Shown: one piece after another, positions 50,455 to 63,950 of the stretch
How the letters are laid out: each line of letters begins with the position of its first letter
Position numbering within the stretch: position 1 is the first letter of the stretch
Made by a program: the position numbers and the translations under genes
Notes under the pieces: generated by a model
Told to the model about the DNA's origin: nothing
What the model saw: only the letters and a program-made list of their open reading frames with translations
Databases searched by the model: none
Origin: Acanthosepion lycidas
Taxonomy: Eukaryota; Mollusca; Cephalopoda; Sepiida; Sepiidae
Assembly (NCBI GenBank): GCA_963932145.1
Contig: CAWVQA010000102.1
Coordinates: 124,001-188,000 of the forward strand
Direction of reading: 5' to 3'
DNA length: 64,000 nt

Positions 50455-52529
50455 TTTTCAATAATTTCATTGTTTTTCTAAAGTTTTCAAACAGTTATTG
50501 ATATTTACAATCTAGCGTTGAAAAAGTAGTGAAAAAAGCTAGATTTTGCATGTAAATCGCTATGTAATTAAAAGTTGTGTAAAACATAAAATCTTAAATA
50601 AAAGTTTGTCAAAACTTCTGAAACTAGTTAAAATCAATAAGTTTTGATTGATTTCATATCGATTTTCAATAATTTCATTGTTTTTCTAATGTTTTCAAAC
50701 AGTTATTTATATTTACAAACTAGCGTTGAAAAAGTAGTGAAAAAAGCTAGATTTTGCATGTAAATCGCTACGTAATTAAAAGTTGTGTAAAACATAAAAT
50801 CTTAAATATAACTTTGTCAAAACTTCTGAAACTAGTTAAAATCAATTAGTTTTGATTGATTTCATATCGATTTTCAATAATTTCATTGTTTTTCTAATGT
50901 TTTCAAAGTGTTATTGATATTTACAAACTAGCGTTAAAAAGTAGTCAAAACAGCTAGATTTTGCATGTAAATCGCTATGTAATTAAAAGTTGTGTAAAAC
51001 ATAAAATCTTAAATATAACTTTGTCAAAACTTCTGAAACTAGTTAAAATCAATAAGTTTTGATTGATTTCATATCGATTTTCAATAATTTCATTGTTTTT
51101 CTAATGTTTTCAAACAGTTATTGATATTTACAAACTAGCGTTGAAAAAGTAGTGAAAAAAGCTAGATTTTGCATGTAAATCGCTATGTAATTAAAAGTTG
51201 TGTAAAACATAAAATCTTAAATATAACTTTGTCAAAACTTCTGAAACTAGTTAAAATCAATAAGTTTTGATTGATTTCATATCGATTTTCAATAATTTCA
51301 TTGTTTTTCTAATGTTTTCAAACAGTTATTGATATTTACAAACTAGCGTTGAAAAAGTAGTGAAAAAAGCAAGATTTTGCATGTAAATCGCTATGTAATT
51401 AAAAGTTGTGTAAAACATAAAATCTTAAATATAACTTTGTCAAAACTTCTGAAACTAGTTAAAATCAATAAGTTTTGATTGATTTCATATCGATTTTCAA
51501 TAATTTCATTGTTTTTCTAATGTCTTCAAAGAGTTATTGATATTTACAATCTAAAGTTAAAAAGTAGTCAAAACAGCTAGATTTTGCATGTAAATCGCTA
51601 TGTAATTAAAAGTTGGGTAAAACATAAAATCTTAAATATAACTTAGTCAAAACTTCTGAAACTGGTTAAAATCAATAAGTTTTGATTGATTTCATACCGA
51701 TTTTCAATAATTTCATTGTTTTTCTAATGTTTTCAAAGTGTTATTGATATTTACAATCTAGCGTTGAAAATGTAGTGAAAAAACTAGATTTTGCATGTAA
51801 ATCGCTATGTAATTAAAAGTTGTGTAAAACATAAAATCTTAAATAAAAGTTTGACAAAACTTCTGAAACTAGTTAAAATCAATAAGTTTTGATTGATTTC
51901 ATATCGATTTTCAATAATTTCATTGTTTTTCAAATGTTTTCAAAAAGTTATTTATATTTACAAACTAGCGTTAAAAAGTAGTGAAAACAGCTAGATTTTG
52001 CATGTAAATCGCTATGTAATTAAAAGTTGTGTAAAACATAAAATCTTAAATATAACTTTGTCAAAACTTCTGAAACTAGTTAAAATCAATATGTTTTGAT
52101 TGATTTCATATCGATTTTCAATAATTTCATTGTTTTTCTAATGTTTTCAAAGAGTTATTGATATTTACAATCTAGCGTTGAAAAAGTAGTGAAAAAAGCT
52201 AGATTTTGCATGTAAATCGCTATGTAATTAAAAGTTGTGTAAAACATAAAATCTTAAATATAACTTTGTCAAAACTTCTGAAACTAGTTAAAATCAATAA
52301 GTTTTGATTGATTTCATATCGATTTTCAATAATTTCATTGTTTTTCTAATGTTTTCAAAGTGTTATTGATATTTACAAACTAGCGTTAAAAAGTAGTCAA
52401 AACAGCTAGATTTTGCATGTAAATCGCTAAGTAATTAAAAGTTGTGTAAAACATAAAATCTTAAATAAAAGTTTGTCAAAACTTCTGAAACTAGTTAAAA
52501 TCAATAAGTTTTGATTGATTTCATATAGA
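50455..52529. repeat. 10-monomer tandem duplication, copy 1 (M244-M253)
   Basis: Rare shared markers are CTAAAGTTTTC (50478), GCTACGTAAT (near 50768), CAATTAGTTTTG, ATGTCTTCAAAG with AATCTAAAGTTAAAAAG (near 51547), AAAATGTAGTG, and CAATATGTTTTG (52088). Each recurs 2,074-2,076 bases later. M250 has lost a G (GTGAAAAAACTAG) relative to its partner. M253 shares its left half with M263 and its right half with M243, placing the duplication junction inside this monomer. Confidence 0.94.
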
Positions 52530-54604
52530 TTTTCAATAATTTCATTGTTTTTCTAAAGTTTTCAAACAGTTATTGATATTTACAATCTAGCGTTGAAAAA
52601 GTAGTGAAAAAAGCTAGATTTTGCATGTAAATCGCTATGTAATTAAAAGTTGTGTAAAACATAAAATCTTAAATAAAAGTTTGTCAAAACTTCTGAAACT
52701 AGTTAAAATCAATAAGTTTTGATTGATTTCATATCGATTTTCAATAATTTCATTGTTTTCTAATGTTTTCAAACAGTTATTTATATTTACAAACTAGCGT
52801 TGAAAAAGTAGTGAAAAAAGCTAGATTTTGCATGTAAATCGCTACGTAATTAAAAGTTGTGTAAAACATAAAATCTTAAATATAACTTTGTCAAAACTTC
52901 TGAAACTAGTTAAAATCAATTAGTTTTGATTGATTTCATATCGATTTTCAATAATTTCATTGTTTTTCTAATGTTTTCAAAGTGTTATTGATATTTACAA
53001 ACTAGCGTTAAAAAGTAGTCAAAACAGCTAGATTTTGCATGTAAATCGCTATGTAATTAAAAGTTGTGTAAAACATAAAATCTTAAATATAACTTTGTCA
53101 AAACTTCTGAAACTAGTTAAAATCAATAAGTTTTGATTGATTTCATATCGATTTTCAATAATTTCATTGTTTTTCTAATGTTTTCAAACAGTTATTGATA
53201 TTTACAAACTAGCGTTGAAAAAGTAGTGAAAAAAGCTAGATTTTGCATGTAAATCGCTATGTAATTAAAAGTTGTGTAAAACATAAAATCTTAAATATAA
53301 CTTTGTCAAAACTTCTGAAACTAGTTAAAATCAATAAGTTTTGATTGATTTCATATCGATTTTCAATAATTTCATTGTTTTTCTAATGTTTTCAAACAGT
53401 TATTGATATTTACAAACTAGCGTTGAAAAAGTAGTGAAAAAAGCAAGATTTTGCATGTAAATCGCTATGTAATTAAAAGTTGTGTAAAACATAAAATCTT
53501 AAATATAACTTTGTCAAAACTTCTGAAACTAGTTAAAATCAATAAGTTTTGATTGATTTCATATCGATTTTCAATAATTTCATTGTTTTTCTAATGTCTT
53601 CAAAGAGTTATTGATATTTACAATCTAAAGTTAAAAAGTAGTCAAAACAGCTAGATTTTGCATGTAAATCGCTATGTAATTAAAAGTTGGGTAAAACATA
53701 AAATCTTAAATATAACTTAGTCAAAACTTCTGAAACTGGTTAAAATCAATAAGTTTTGATTGATTTCATACCGATTTTCAATAATTTCATTGTTTTTCTA
53801 ATGTTTTCAAAGTGTTATTGATATTTACAATCTAGCGTTGAAAATGTAGTGAAAAAAGCTAGATTTTGCATGTAAATCGCTATGTAATTAAAAGTTGTGT
53901 AAAACATAAAATCTTAAATAAAAGTTTGACAAAACTTCTGAAACTAGTTAAAATCAATAAGTTTTGATTGATTTCATATCGATTTTCAATAATTTCATTG
54001 TTTTTCTAATGTTTTCAAAAAGTTATTTATATTTACAAACTAGCGTTAAAAAGTAGTGAAAACAGCTAGATTTCGCATGTAAATCGCTATGTAATTAAAA
54101 GTTGTGTAAAACATAAAATCTTAAATATAACTTTGTCAAAACTTCTGAAACTAGTTAAAATCAATATGTTTTGATTGATTTCATATCGATTTTCAATAAT
54201 TTCATTGTTTTTCTAATGTTTTCAAAGAGTTATTGATATTTACAATCTAGCGTTGAAAAAGTAGTGAAAAAAGCTAGATTTTGCATGTAAATCGCTATGT
54301 AATTAAAAGTTGTGTAAAACATAAAATCTTAAATATAACTTTGTCAAAACTTCTGAAACTAGTTAAAATCAATAAGTTTTGATTGATTTCATATCGATTT
54401 TCAATAATTTCATTGTTTTTCTAATGTTTTCAAAGTGTTATTGATATTTACAAACTAGCGTTAAAAAGTAGTCAAAACAGCTAGATTTTGCATGTAAATC
54501 GCTATGTAATTAAAAGTTGTGTAAAACATAAAATCTTAAATATAACTTTGTCAAAACATCTGAAACTAGTTAAAATCAATAAGTTTTGATTGATTTCATA
54601 TCGA
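52530..54604. repeat. 10-monomer tandem duplication, copy 2 (M254-M263)
   Basis: Carries all the rare markers of 50455-52529 in the same order. Private differences are one T lost in M255 (CATTGTTTTCTAATG), GATTTCGCATG in M261, and CAAAACATCTG in M263. Confidence 0.94.
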
Positions 54605-56889
54605 TTTTCAATAATTTCATTGTTTTTCTAATGTTTTCAAAGAGTTATTGATATTTACAATCTAGCGTTGAAAAAGTAGTGAAAAAAGCAAGATTTTGCA
54701 TGTAAATCGCTATGTAATTAAAAGTTGTGTAAAACATAAAATCTTAAATAAAAGTTTGTCAAAACTTCTGAAACTAGTTAAAATCAATAAGTTTTGATTG
54801 ATTTCATATCGATTTTCAATAATTTCATTGTTTTTCTAATGTTTTCAAAAAGTTATTTATATTTACAAACTAGCGTTAAAAAGTAGTCAAAACAGCTAGA
54901 TTTTGCATGTAAATCGCTATGTAATTAAAAGTTGTGTAAAACATAAAATCTTAAATATAACTTAGTCAAAACTTCTGAAACTAGCTAAAATCAATAAGTT
55001 TTGATTGATTTCATATCGATTTTCAATAATTTCATTGTTTTTCTAATGTTTTCAAAGAGTTATTGATATTTACAATCTAGCGTTGAAAAAGTAGTGAAAA
55101 AAGCAAGATTTTGCATGTTAATCGCTATGTAATTAAAAGTTGTGTAAAACATAAAATCTTAAATATAACTTTGTCAAAACTTCTGAAACTTGTTAAAATC
55201 AATAAGTTTTGATTGATTTCATATCGATTTTCAATAATTTCATTGTTTTTCTAATGTTTTCAAACAGTTATTGATATTTACAATCTAGCGTTGAAAAAGT
55301 AGTGAAAAAAGCTAGATTTTGCATGTAAATCGCTATGTTATTAAAAGTTGTGTAAAACATAAAATCTTAAATATAACTTTGTCAAAACTTCTGAAACTAG
55401 TTAAAATCAATAAGTTTTGATTGATTTCATATCGATTTTCAATAATTTCATTGTTTTTCTAATGTTTTCAAACAGTTATTGATATTTACACACTAGCCTT
55501 GAAAAAGTAGTGAAAAAAGCTAGATTTTGCATGTAAATCGCTATGTAATTAAAAGTTGTGTAAAACATAAAATCTTAAATAAAAGTTTGTCAAAACTTCT
55601 GTAACTAGTTAAAATCAATAAGTTTTGATTGATTTCATATCGATTTTCAATAATTTCATTGTTTTTCTAATGTTTTCAAAAAGTTATTTATATTTACAAA
55701 CTAGCGTTAAAAAGTAGTCAAAACAGCTAGATTTTGCATGTAAATCGCTATGTAATTAAAAGTTGTGTAAAACATAAAATCTTAAATATAACTTTGTCAA
55801 AACTTCTGAAACTAGTTAAAATCAATAAGTTTTGATTGATTTCATATCGATTTTCAATAATTTCATTGTTTTTCTAATGTTTTCAAACAGTTATTGATAT
55901 TTACAAACTAGCGTTGAAAAAGTAGTGAAAAAAGCTAGATTTTGCATGTAAATCGCTATGTAATTAAAAGTTGTGTAAAACATAAAATCTTAAATATAAC
56001 TTTGTCAAAACTTCTAAAACTAGTTAAAATCAATAAGTTTTGATTGATTTCATATCGATTTTCAATAATTTCATTGTTTTTCTAATGTTTTCAAAGTGTT
56101 ATTGATATTTACAAACTAGCGTTAAAAAGTAGTCAAAACAGCTAGATTTTGCATGTAAATCGCTATGTAATTAAAAGTTGTGTAAAACATAAAATCTTAA
56201 ATATAACTTTGTCAAAACATCTGAAACTAGTTAAAATCAATAAGTTTTGATTGATTTCATATCGATTTTCAATAATTTCATTGTTTTTCTAATGTTTTCA
56301 AAGAGTTATTGATATTTACAATCTAGCGTTGAAAAAGTAGTGAAAAAAGCAAGATTTTGCATGTAAATCGCTATGTAATTAAAAGTTGTGTAAAACATAA
56401 AATCTTAAATAAAAGTTTGTCAAAACTTCTGAAACTAGTTAAAATCAATAAGTTTTGATTGATTTCATATCGATTTTCAATAATTTCATTGTTTTTCTAA
56501 TGTTTTCAAATAGTTATTGATATTTACAAACTAGCGTTGAAAAAGTAGTGAAAAAAGCTAGATTTTGCATGTAAATCGCTATGTAATTAAAAGTTGTGTA
56601 AAACTTAAAATCTTAAATAAAAGTTTGTCAAAACTTCTGAAACTAGTTAAAATCAATAAGTTTTGATTGATTTCATATCGATTTTCAATAATTTCATTGT
56701 TTTTCTAATGTTTTCAAACAGTTATTGATATTTACAAACTAGCGTTGAAAAAGTAGTGAAAAAAGCTAGATTTTGCATGTAAATCGCTATGTAATTAAAA
56801 GTTGTGTAAAACATAAAATCTTAAATATAACTTTGTCAAAACTTCTGAAACTAGTTAAAATCAATAAGTTTTGATTGATTTCATATCGA
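54605..56889. repeat. Satellite segment M264-M274
   Basis: There are 11 monomers. M263-M264 and M271-M272 match each other, sharing the CAAAACATCTG junction at an offset of about 1,661 bases (8 monomers), but their neighbours do not, so only a short tract is shared. Private changes: CTAGCTAAAATC in M265, GTTAATCGC and ACTTGTTAAAATC in M266, CTAGCCTTG and CTGTAACTAG in M268, CTTCTAAAACTAG in M270, CAAATAGTTATTG and AAACTTAAAATC in M273. Confidence 0.87.
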
Positions 56890-57720
56890 TTTTCAATAAT
56901 TTCATTGTTTTTCTAATGTTTTCAAAGAGTTATTGATATTTACAATCTAGCGTTAAAAAGTAGTCAAAACAGCTAGATTTTGCATGTAAATCGCTATGTA
57001 ATTAAAAGTTGGGTAAAACATAAAATCTTAAATATAACTTAGTCAAAACTTCTGAAACTGGTTAAAATCAATAAGTTTTGATTGATTTCATACCGATTTT
57101 CAATAATTTCATTGTTTTTCTAATGTTTTCAATGTGTTATTGATATTTACAATCTAGCGTTGAAAAAGTAGTGAAAAAAGCTAGATTTTGCATGTAAATC
57201 GCTATGTAATTAAAAGTTGTGTAAAACATAAAATCTTAAATAAAACTTTGTCAAAACTTATGAAACTAGTTAAAATCAATAAGTTTTGATTGATTTCATA
57301 TCGATTTTCAATAATTTCATTGTTTTTCTAATGTTTTCAAAAAGTTATTGATATTTACAAACTAGCGTTGAAAAAGTAGTGAAAAAAGCTAGATTTTGCA
57401 TGTAAATCGCTATGTAATTAAAAGTTGTGTAAAACATAAAATCTTAAATATAACATTGTCAAAACTTCTGAAACTAGTTAAAATCAATAAGTTTTGATTG
57501 ATTTCATATCGATTTTCAATAATTTCATTGTTTTTCTAATGTTTTCAAACAGTTATTGATATTTACAAACTAGCGTTGAAAAAGTAGTGAAAAAAGCTAG
57601 ATTTTGCATGTAAATCGCTATGTAATTAAAAGTTGTGTAAAACATAAAATCTTAAATATAACTTTGTCAAAACTTCTGAAACTAGTTAAAATCAATAAGT
57701 TTTGATTGATTTCATATCGA
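56890..57720. repeat. 4-monomer tandem duplication, copy 1 (M275-M278)
   Basis: GAG-B-GGG; GTG-A spelled TTCAATGTG with AAAAC and 164A; AAG-A; CAG-A. The length is 831 bp, and the same order starts again at 57721. M277 has TATAACATTGTC. The last monomers differ (T86 in M278, A86 in M282). Confidence 0.85.
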
Positions 57721-59797
57721 TTTTCAATAATTTCATTGTTTTTCTAATGTTTTCAGAGAGTTATTGATATTTACAATCTAGCGTTAAAAAGTAGTCAAAA
57801 CAGCTAGATTTTGCATGTAAATCGCTATGTAATTAAAAGTTGGGTAAAACATAAAATTTTAAATATAACTTAGTCAAAACTTCTGAAACTGGTTAAAATC
57901 AATAAGTTTTGATTGATTTCATACCGATTTTCAATAATTTCATTGTTTTTCTAATGTTTTCAATGTGTTATTGATATTTACAATCTAGCGTTGAAAAAGT
58001 AGTGAAAAAAGCTAGATTTTGCATGTAAATCGCTATGTAATTAAAAGTTGTGTAAAACATAAAATCTTAAATAAATCTTTGTCAAAACTTATGAAACTAG
58101 TTAAAATCAATAAGTTTTGATTGATTTCATATCGATTTTCAATAATTTCATTGTTTTTCTAATGTTTTCAAAAAGTTATTGATATTTACAAACTAGCGTT
58201 GAAAAAGTAGTGAAAAAAGCTAGATTTTGCATGTAAATCGCTATGTAATTAAAAGTTGTGTAAAACATAAAATCTTAAATATAACTTTGTCAAAACTTCT
58301 GAAACTAGTTAAAATCAATAAGTTTTGATTGATTTCATATCGATTTTCAATAATTTCATTGTTTTTCTAATGTTTTCAAACAGTTATTGATATTTACAAA
58401 CTAGCGTTGAAAAAGTAGTGAAAAAAGCAAGATTTTGCATGTAAATCGCTATGTAATTAAAAGTTGTGTAAAACATAAAATCTTAAATATAACTTTGTCA
58501 AAACTTCTGAAACTAGTTAAAATCAATAAGTTTTGATTGATTTCATATCGATTTTCAATAATTTCATTGTTTTTCTAATGTTTTCAAAGAGTTATTGATA
58601 TTTACAAACTAGCGTTAAAAAGTAGTCAAAACAGCTAGATTTTGCATGTAAATCGCTATGTAATTAAAAGTTGGGTAAAACATAAAATCTTAAATATAAC
58701 TTTGTCAAAACTTCTGAAACTAGTTAAAATCAATAAGTTTTGATTGATTTCATATCGATTTTCAATAATTTCATTGGTTTTCTAATGTTTTCAAACAGTT
58801 ATTGATATTTACAAACTAGCGTTGAAAAAGTAGTGAAAAAAGCAAGATTTTGCATGTAAATCGCTATGTAATTAAAAGTTGTGTAAAACATAAAATCTTA
58901 AATATAACTTTGTCAAAACTTCTGAAACAAGTTAAAATCAATAAGTTTTGATTGATTTCATATCGATTTTCAATAATTTCATTGTTTTTCTAATGTTTTC
59001 AAACAGTTATTGATATTTACAAACTAGCGTTGAAAAAGTAGTGAAAAAAGCTATATTTTGCATGTAAATCGCTATGTAATTAAAAGTTGTGTAAAACATA
59101 AAATCTTAAATATAACTTTGTCAAAACTTCTGAAACTAGTAAAAATCAATAAGTTTTGATTGATTTCATATCGATTTTCAATAATTTCATTGGTTTTCTA
59201 ATGTTTTCAAACAGTTATTGATATTTACATTCTAGCGTTGAAAAAGTAGTGAAAAAAGCTAGATTTTGCATGTAAATCGCTATGTAATTAAAAGTTGTGT
59301 AAAACATAAAATCTTAAATAAAAGTTTGAGAAAACTTCTGAAACTAGTTAAAATCAATAAGTTTTGATTGATTTCATATCGATTTTCAATAATTTCATTG
59401 TTTTTCTAATGTTTTCAAAAAGTTATTTATATTTACAAACTAGCGTTAAAAAGTAGTGAAAACAGCTAGATTTTGCATGTAAATCGCTATGTAATTAAAA
59501 GTTGTGTAAAACATAAAATCTTAAATATAACTTTGTCAAAACTTCTGAAACTAGTTAAAATCAATAAGTTTTGATTGATTTCATATCGATTTTCAATAAT
59601 TTCATTGGTTTTCTAATGTTTTCAAACAGTTATTGATATTTACAAACTAGCGTTGAAAAAGTAGTGAAAAAAGCTAGATTTTGCATGTAAATCGCTATGT
59701 AATTAAAAGTTGTGTAAAACATAAAATCTTAAATATAACTTTGTCAAAACTTCTGAAACTAGTTAAAATCAATAAGTTTTGATTGATTTCATATCGA
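57721..59797. repeat. 10-monomer tandem duplication, copy 1 (M279-M288)
   Basis: Rare markers are AAAATTTTAAATATAAC (57851), AATGTG, GAAACAAGTTAAAATC (58924), TTTACATTCTAG (59226) and TTTGAGAAAAC (59325). All recur at an offset of 2,077 bases. Private to this copy: TTTTCAGAGAG in M279, TAAATCTTTG in M280 and GCTATATTTTG in M285. The first four monomers are themselves the second copy of the 4-mer at 56890. Confidence 0.94.
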
Positions 59798-61874
59798 TTT
59801 TCAATAATTTCATTGTTTTTCTAATGTTTTCAAAGAGTTATTGATATTTACAATCTAGCGTTAAAAAGTAGTCAAAACAGCTAGATTTTGCATGTAAATC
59901 GCTATGTAATTAAAAGTTGGGTAAAACATAAAATTTTAAATATAACTTAGTCAAAACTTCTGAAACTGGTTAAAATCAATAAGTTTTGATTGATTTCATA
60001 CCGATTTTCAATAATTTCATTGTTTTTCTAATGTTTTCAATGTGTTATTGATATTTACAATCTAGCGTTGAAAAAGTAGTGAAAAAAGCTAGATTTTGCA
60101 TGTAAATCGCTATGTAATTAAAAGTTGTGTAAAACATAAAATCTTAAATAAAACTTTGTCAAAACTTATGAAACTAGTTAAAATCAATAAGTTTTGATTG
60201 ATTTCATATCGATTTTCAATAATTTCATTGTTTTTCTAATGTTTTCAAAAAGTTATTGATATTTACAAACTAGCGTTGAAAAAGTAGTGAAAAAAGCTAG
60301 ATTTTGCATGTAAATCGCTATGTAATTAAAAGTTGTGTAAAACATAAAATCTTAAATATAACTTTGTCAAAACTTCTGAAACTAGTTAAAATCAATAAGT
60401 TTTGATTGATTTCATATCGATTTTCAATAATTTCATTGTTTTTCTAATGTTTTCAAACAGTTATTGATATTTACAAACTAGCGTTGAAAAAGTAGTGAAA
60501 AAAGCAAGATTTTGCATGTAAATCGCTATGTAATTAAAAGTTGTGTAAAACATAAAATCTTAAATATAACTTTGTCAAAACTTCTGAAACTAGTTAAAAT
60601 CAATAAGTTTTGATTGATTTCATATCGATTTTCAATAATTTCATTGTTTTTCTAATGTTTTCAAAGAGTTATTGATATTTACAAACTAGCGTTAAAAAGT
60701 AGTCAAAACAGCTAGATTTTGCATGTAAATCGCTATGTAATTAAAAGTTGGGTAAAACATAAAATCTTAAATATAACTTTGTCAAAACTTCTGAAACTAG
60801 TTAAAATCAATAAGTTTTGATTGATTTCATATCGATTTTCAATAATTTCATTGGTTTTCTAATGTTTTCAAACAGTTATTGATATTTACAAACTAGCGTT
60901 GAAAAAGTAGTGAAAAAAGCAAGATTTTGCATGTAAATCGCTATGTAATTAAAAGTTGTGTAAAACATAAAATCTTAAATATAACTTTGTCAAAACTTCT
61001 GAAACAAGTTAAAATCAATAAGTTTTGATTGATTTCATATCGATTTTCAATAATTTCATTGTTTTTCTAATGTTTTCAAACAGTTATTGATATTTACAAA
61101 CTAGCGTTGAAAAAGTAGTGAAAAAAGCTAGATTTTGCATGTAAATCGCTATGTAATTAAAAGTTGTGTAAAACATAAAATCTTAAATATAACTTTGTCA
61201 AAACTTCTGAAACTAGTAAAAATCAATAAGTTTTGATTGATTTCATATCGATTTTCAATAATTTCATTGGTTTTCTAATGTTTTCAAACAGTTATTGATA
61301 TTTACATTCTAGCGTTGAAAAAGTAGTGAAAAAAGCTAGATTTTGCATGTAAATCGCTATGTAATTAAAAGTTGTGTAAAACATAAAATCTTAAATAAAA
61401 GTTTGAGAAAACTTCTGAAACTAGTTAAAATCAATAAGTTTTGATTGATTTCATATCGATTTTCAATAATTTCATTGTTTTTCTAATGTTTTCAAAAAGT
61501 TATTTATATTTACAAACTAGCGTTAAAAAGTAGTGAAAACAGCTAGATTTTGCATGTAAATCGCTATGTAATTAAAAGTTGTGTAAAACATAAAATCTTA
61601 AATATAACTTTGTCAAAACTTCTGAAACTAGTTAAAATCAATAAGTTTTGATTGATTTCATATCGATTTTCAATAATTTCATTGGTTTTCTAATGTTTTC
61701 AAACAGTTATTGATATTTACAAACTAGCGTTGAAAAAGTAGTGAAAAAAGCAAGATTTTGCATGTAAATCGCTATGTAATTAAAAGTTGTGTAAAACATA
61801 AAATCTTAAATATAACTTTGTCAAAACTTCTGAAACTAGTTAAAATCAATAAGTTTTGATTGATTTCATATCGA
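59798..61874. repeat. 10-monomer tandem duplication, copy 2 (M289-M298)
   Basis: Matches 57721-59797 with the same 2,077-bp length and all the shared rare markers (AAAATTTTAAATATAAC at 59928, TTTGAGAAAAC near 61402). M298 has A86, where M288 has T86. Confidence 0.94.
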
Positions 61875-63950
61875 TTTTCAATAATTTCATTGTTTTTCTA
61901 ATGTTTTCAAAGAGTTATTGATATTTACAATCTAGCGTTAAAAAGTAGTCAAAACAGCTAGATTTTGCATGTAAATCGCTATGTAATTAAAAGTTGGGTA
62001 AAACATAAAATCTTAAATATAACTTAGTCAAAACTTCTGAAACTAGTTAAAATCAATAAGTTTTGATTGATTTCATATCGATTTTCAATAATTTCATTGT
62101 TTTTCTAATGTTTTCAAACAGTTATTGATATTTACAAACTAGCGTTGAAAAAGTAGTGAAAAAAGATAGATTTTGCATGTAAATCCCTATGTAATTAAAA
62201 GTTGTGTAAAACATAAAATCTTAAATATAACTTTGTCAAAACTTCTGAAACTAGTTAAAATCAATAAGTTTTGATTGATTTCATATCGATTTTCAATAAT
62301 TTCATTGTTTTTCTAATGTTTTCAAACAGTTATTGATATTTACAAACTAGCGTTGAAAAAGTAGTGAAAAAAGCAAGATTTTGCATGTAAATCGCTATGT
62401 AATTAAAAGTTGTGTAAAACATAAAATCTTAAATATAACTTTGTCAAAACTTCTGAAACTAGTTAAAATCAATAAGTTTTGATTGATTTCATATCGATTT
62501 TCAATAATTTCATTGTTTTTCTAATGTTTTCAAAGAGTTATTGATATTTACAATCTAGCGTTAAAAAGTAGTCAAAACAGCTAGATTTTGCATGTAAATC
62601 GCTATGTAATTAAAAGTTGGGTAAAACATAAAATCTTAAATATAACTTAGTCAAAACTTCTGAAACTGGTTAAAATCAATAAGTTTTGATTGATTTCATA
62701 CCGATTTTCAATAATTTCATTGTTTTTCTAATGTTTTCAAAGTGTTATTGATATTTACAATCTAGCGTTGAAAAAGTAGTGAAAAAAGCTAGATTTTGCA
62801 TGTAAATCGCTATGTAATTAAAAGTTGTGTAAAACATAAAATCTTAAATAAAACTTTGTCAAAACTTATGAAACTAGTTAAAATCAATAAGTTTTGATTG
62901 ATTTCATATCGATTTTCAATAATTTCATTGTTTTTCTAATGTTTTCAAAAAGTTATTGATATTTACAAACTAGCGTTGAAAAAGTAGTGAAAAAAGCTAG
63001 ATTTTGCATGTAAATCGCTATGTAATTAAAAGTTGTGTAAAACATAAAATCTTAAATATAACTTTGTCAAAACTTCTGAAACTAGTTAAAATCAATAAGT
63101 TTTGATTGATTTCATATCGATTTTCAATAATTTCATTGGTTTTCTAATGTTTTCAAAGTGTTATTGATATTTACAAACTAGCGTTAAAAAGTAGTCAAAA
63201 CAGCTAGATTTTGCATGTAAATCGCTATGTAATTAAAAGTTGTGTAAAACATAAAATCTTAAATATAACTTTGTCAAAACTTCTGAAACTAGTTAAAATC
63301 AATAAGTTTTGATTGATTTCATATCGATTTTCAATAATTTCATTGTTTTTCTAATGTTTTCAAAGAGTTATTGATATTTACAAACTAGCGTTGAAAAAGT
63401 AGTGAAAAAAGCTAGATTTTGCATGTAAATCGCTATGTAATTAAAAGTTGTGTAAAACATAAAATCTTAAATATAACTTTGTCAAAACTTCTGAAACTAG
63501 TTAAAATCAATAAGTTTTGATTGATTTCATATCGATTTTCAATAATTTCATTGGTTTTCTAATGTTTTCAAACAGTTATTGATATTTACAAACTAGCGTT
63601 GAAAAAGTAGTGAAAAAAGCAAGATTTTGCATGTAAATCGATATGTAATTAAAAGTTGTGTAAAACATAAAATCTTAAATATAACTTTGTCAAAACTTCT
63701 GAAACTAGTTAAAATCAATAAGTTTTGATTGATTTCATATCGATTTTCAATAATTTCATTGGTTTTCTAATGTTTTCAAACAGTTATTGATATTTACAAT
63801 CTAGCGTTAAAAAGTAGTCAAAACAGCTAGATTTTGCATGTAAATCGCTATGTAATTAAAAGTTGGGTAAAACATAAAATCTTAAATAAAAGTTTGTCAA
63901 AACTTATGAAACTAGTTAAAATCAATAAGTTTTGATTGATTTCATATCGA
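61875..63950. repeat. Satellite segment M299-M308, with a HOR copy at 62498-63743
   Basis: Ten monomers. M300 has GATAGATTTTG with 105C. M302-M307 is a 6-monomer HOR of 1,246 bp; its fifth monomer has GAG instead of CAG. M307 carries C106A (ATCGATATG) as M83 does. M308 (63744-63950) is a hybrid: its left part equals the rare G19 CAG type B monomer M84, while its right part (TAAAAG, 164A, CATATCGA) equals M85. Confidence 0.88.
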
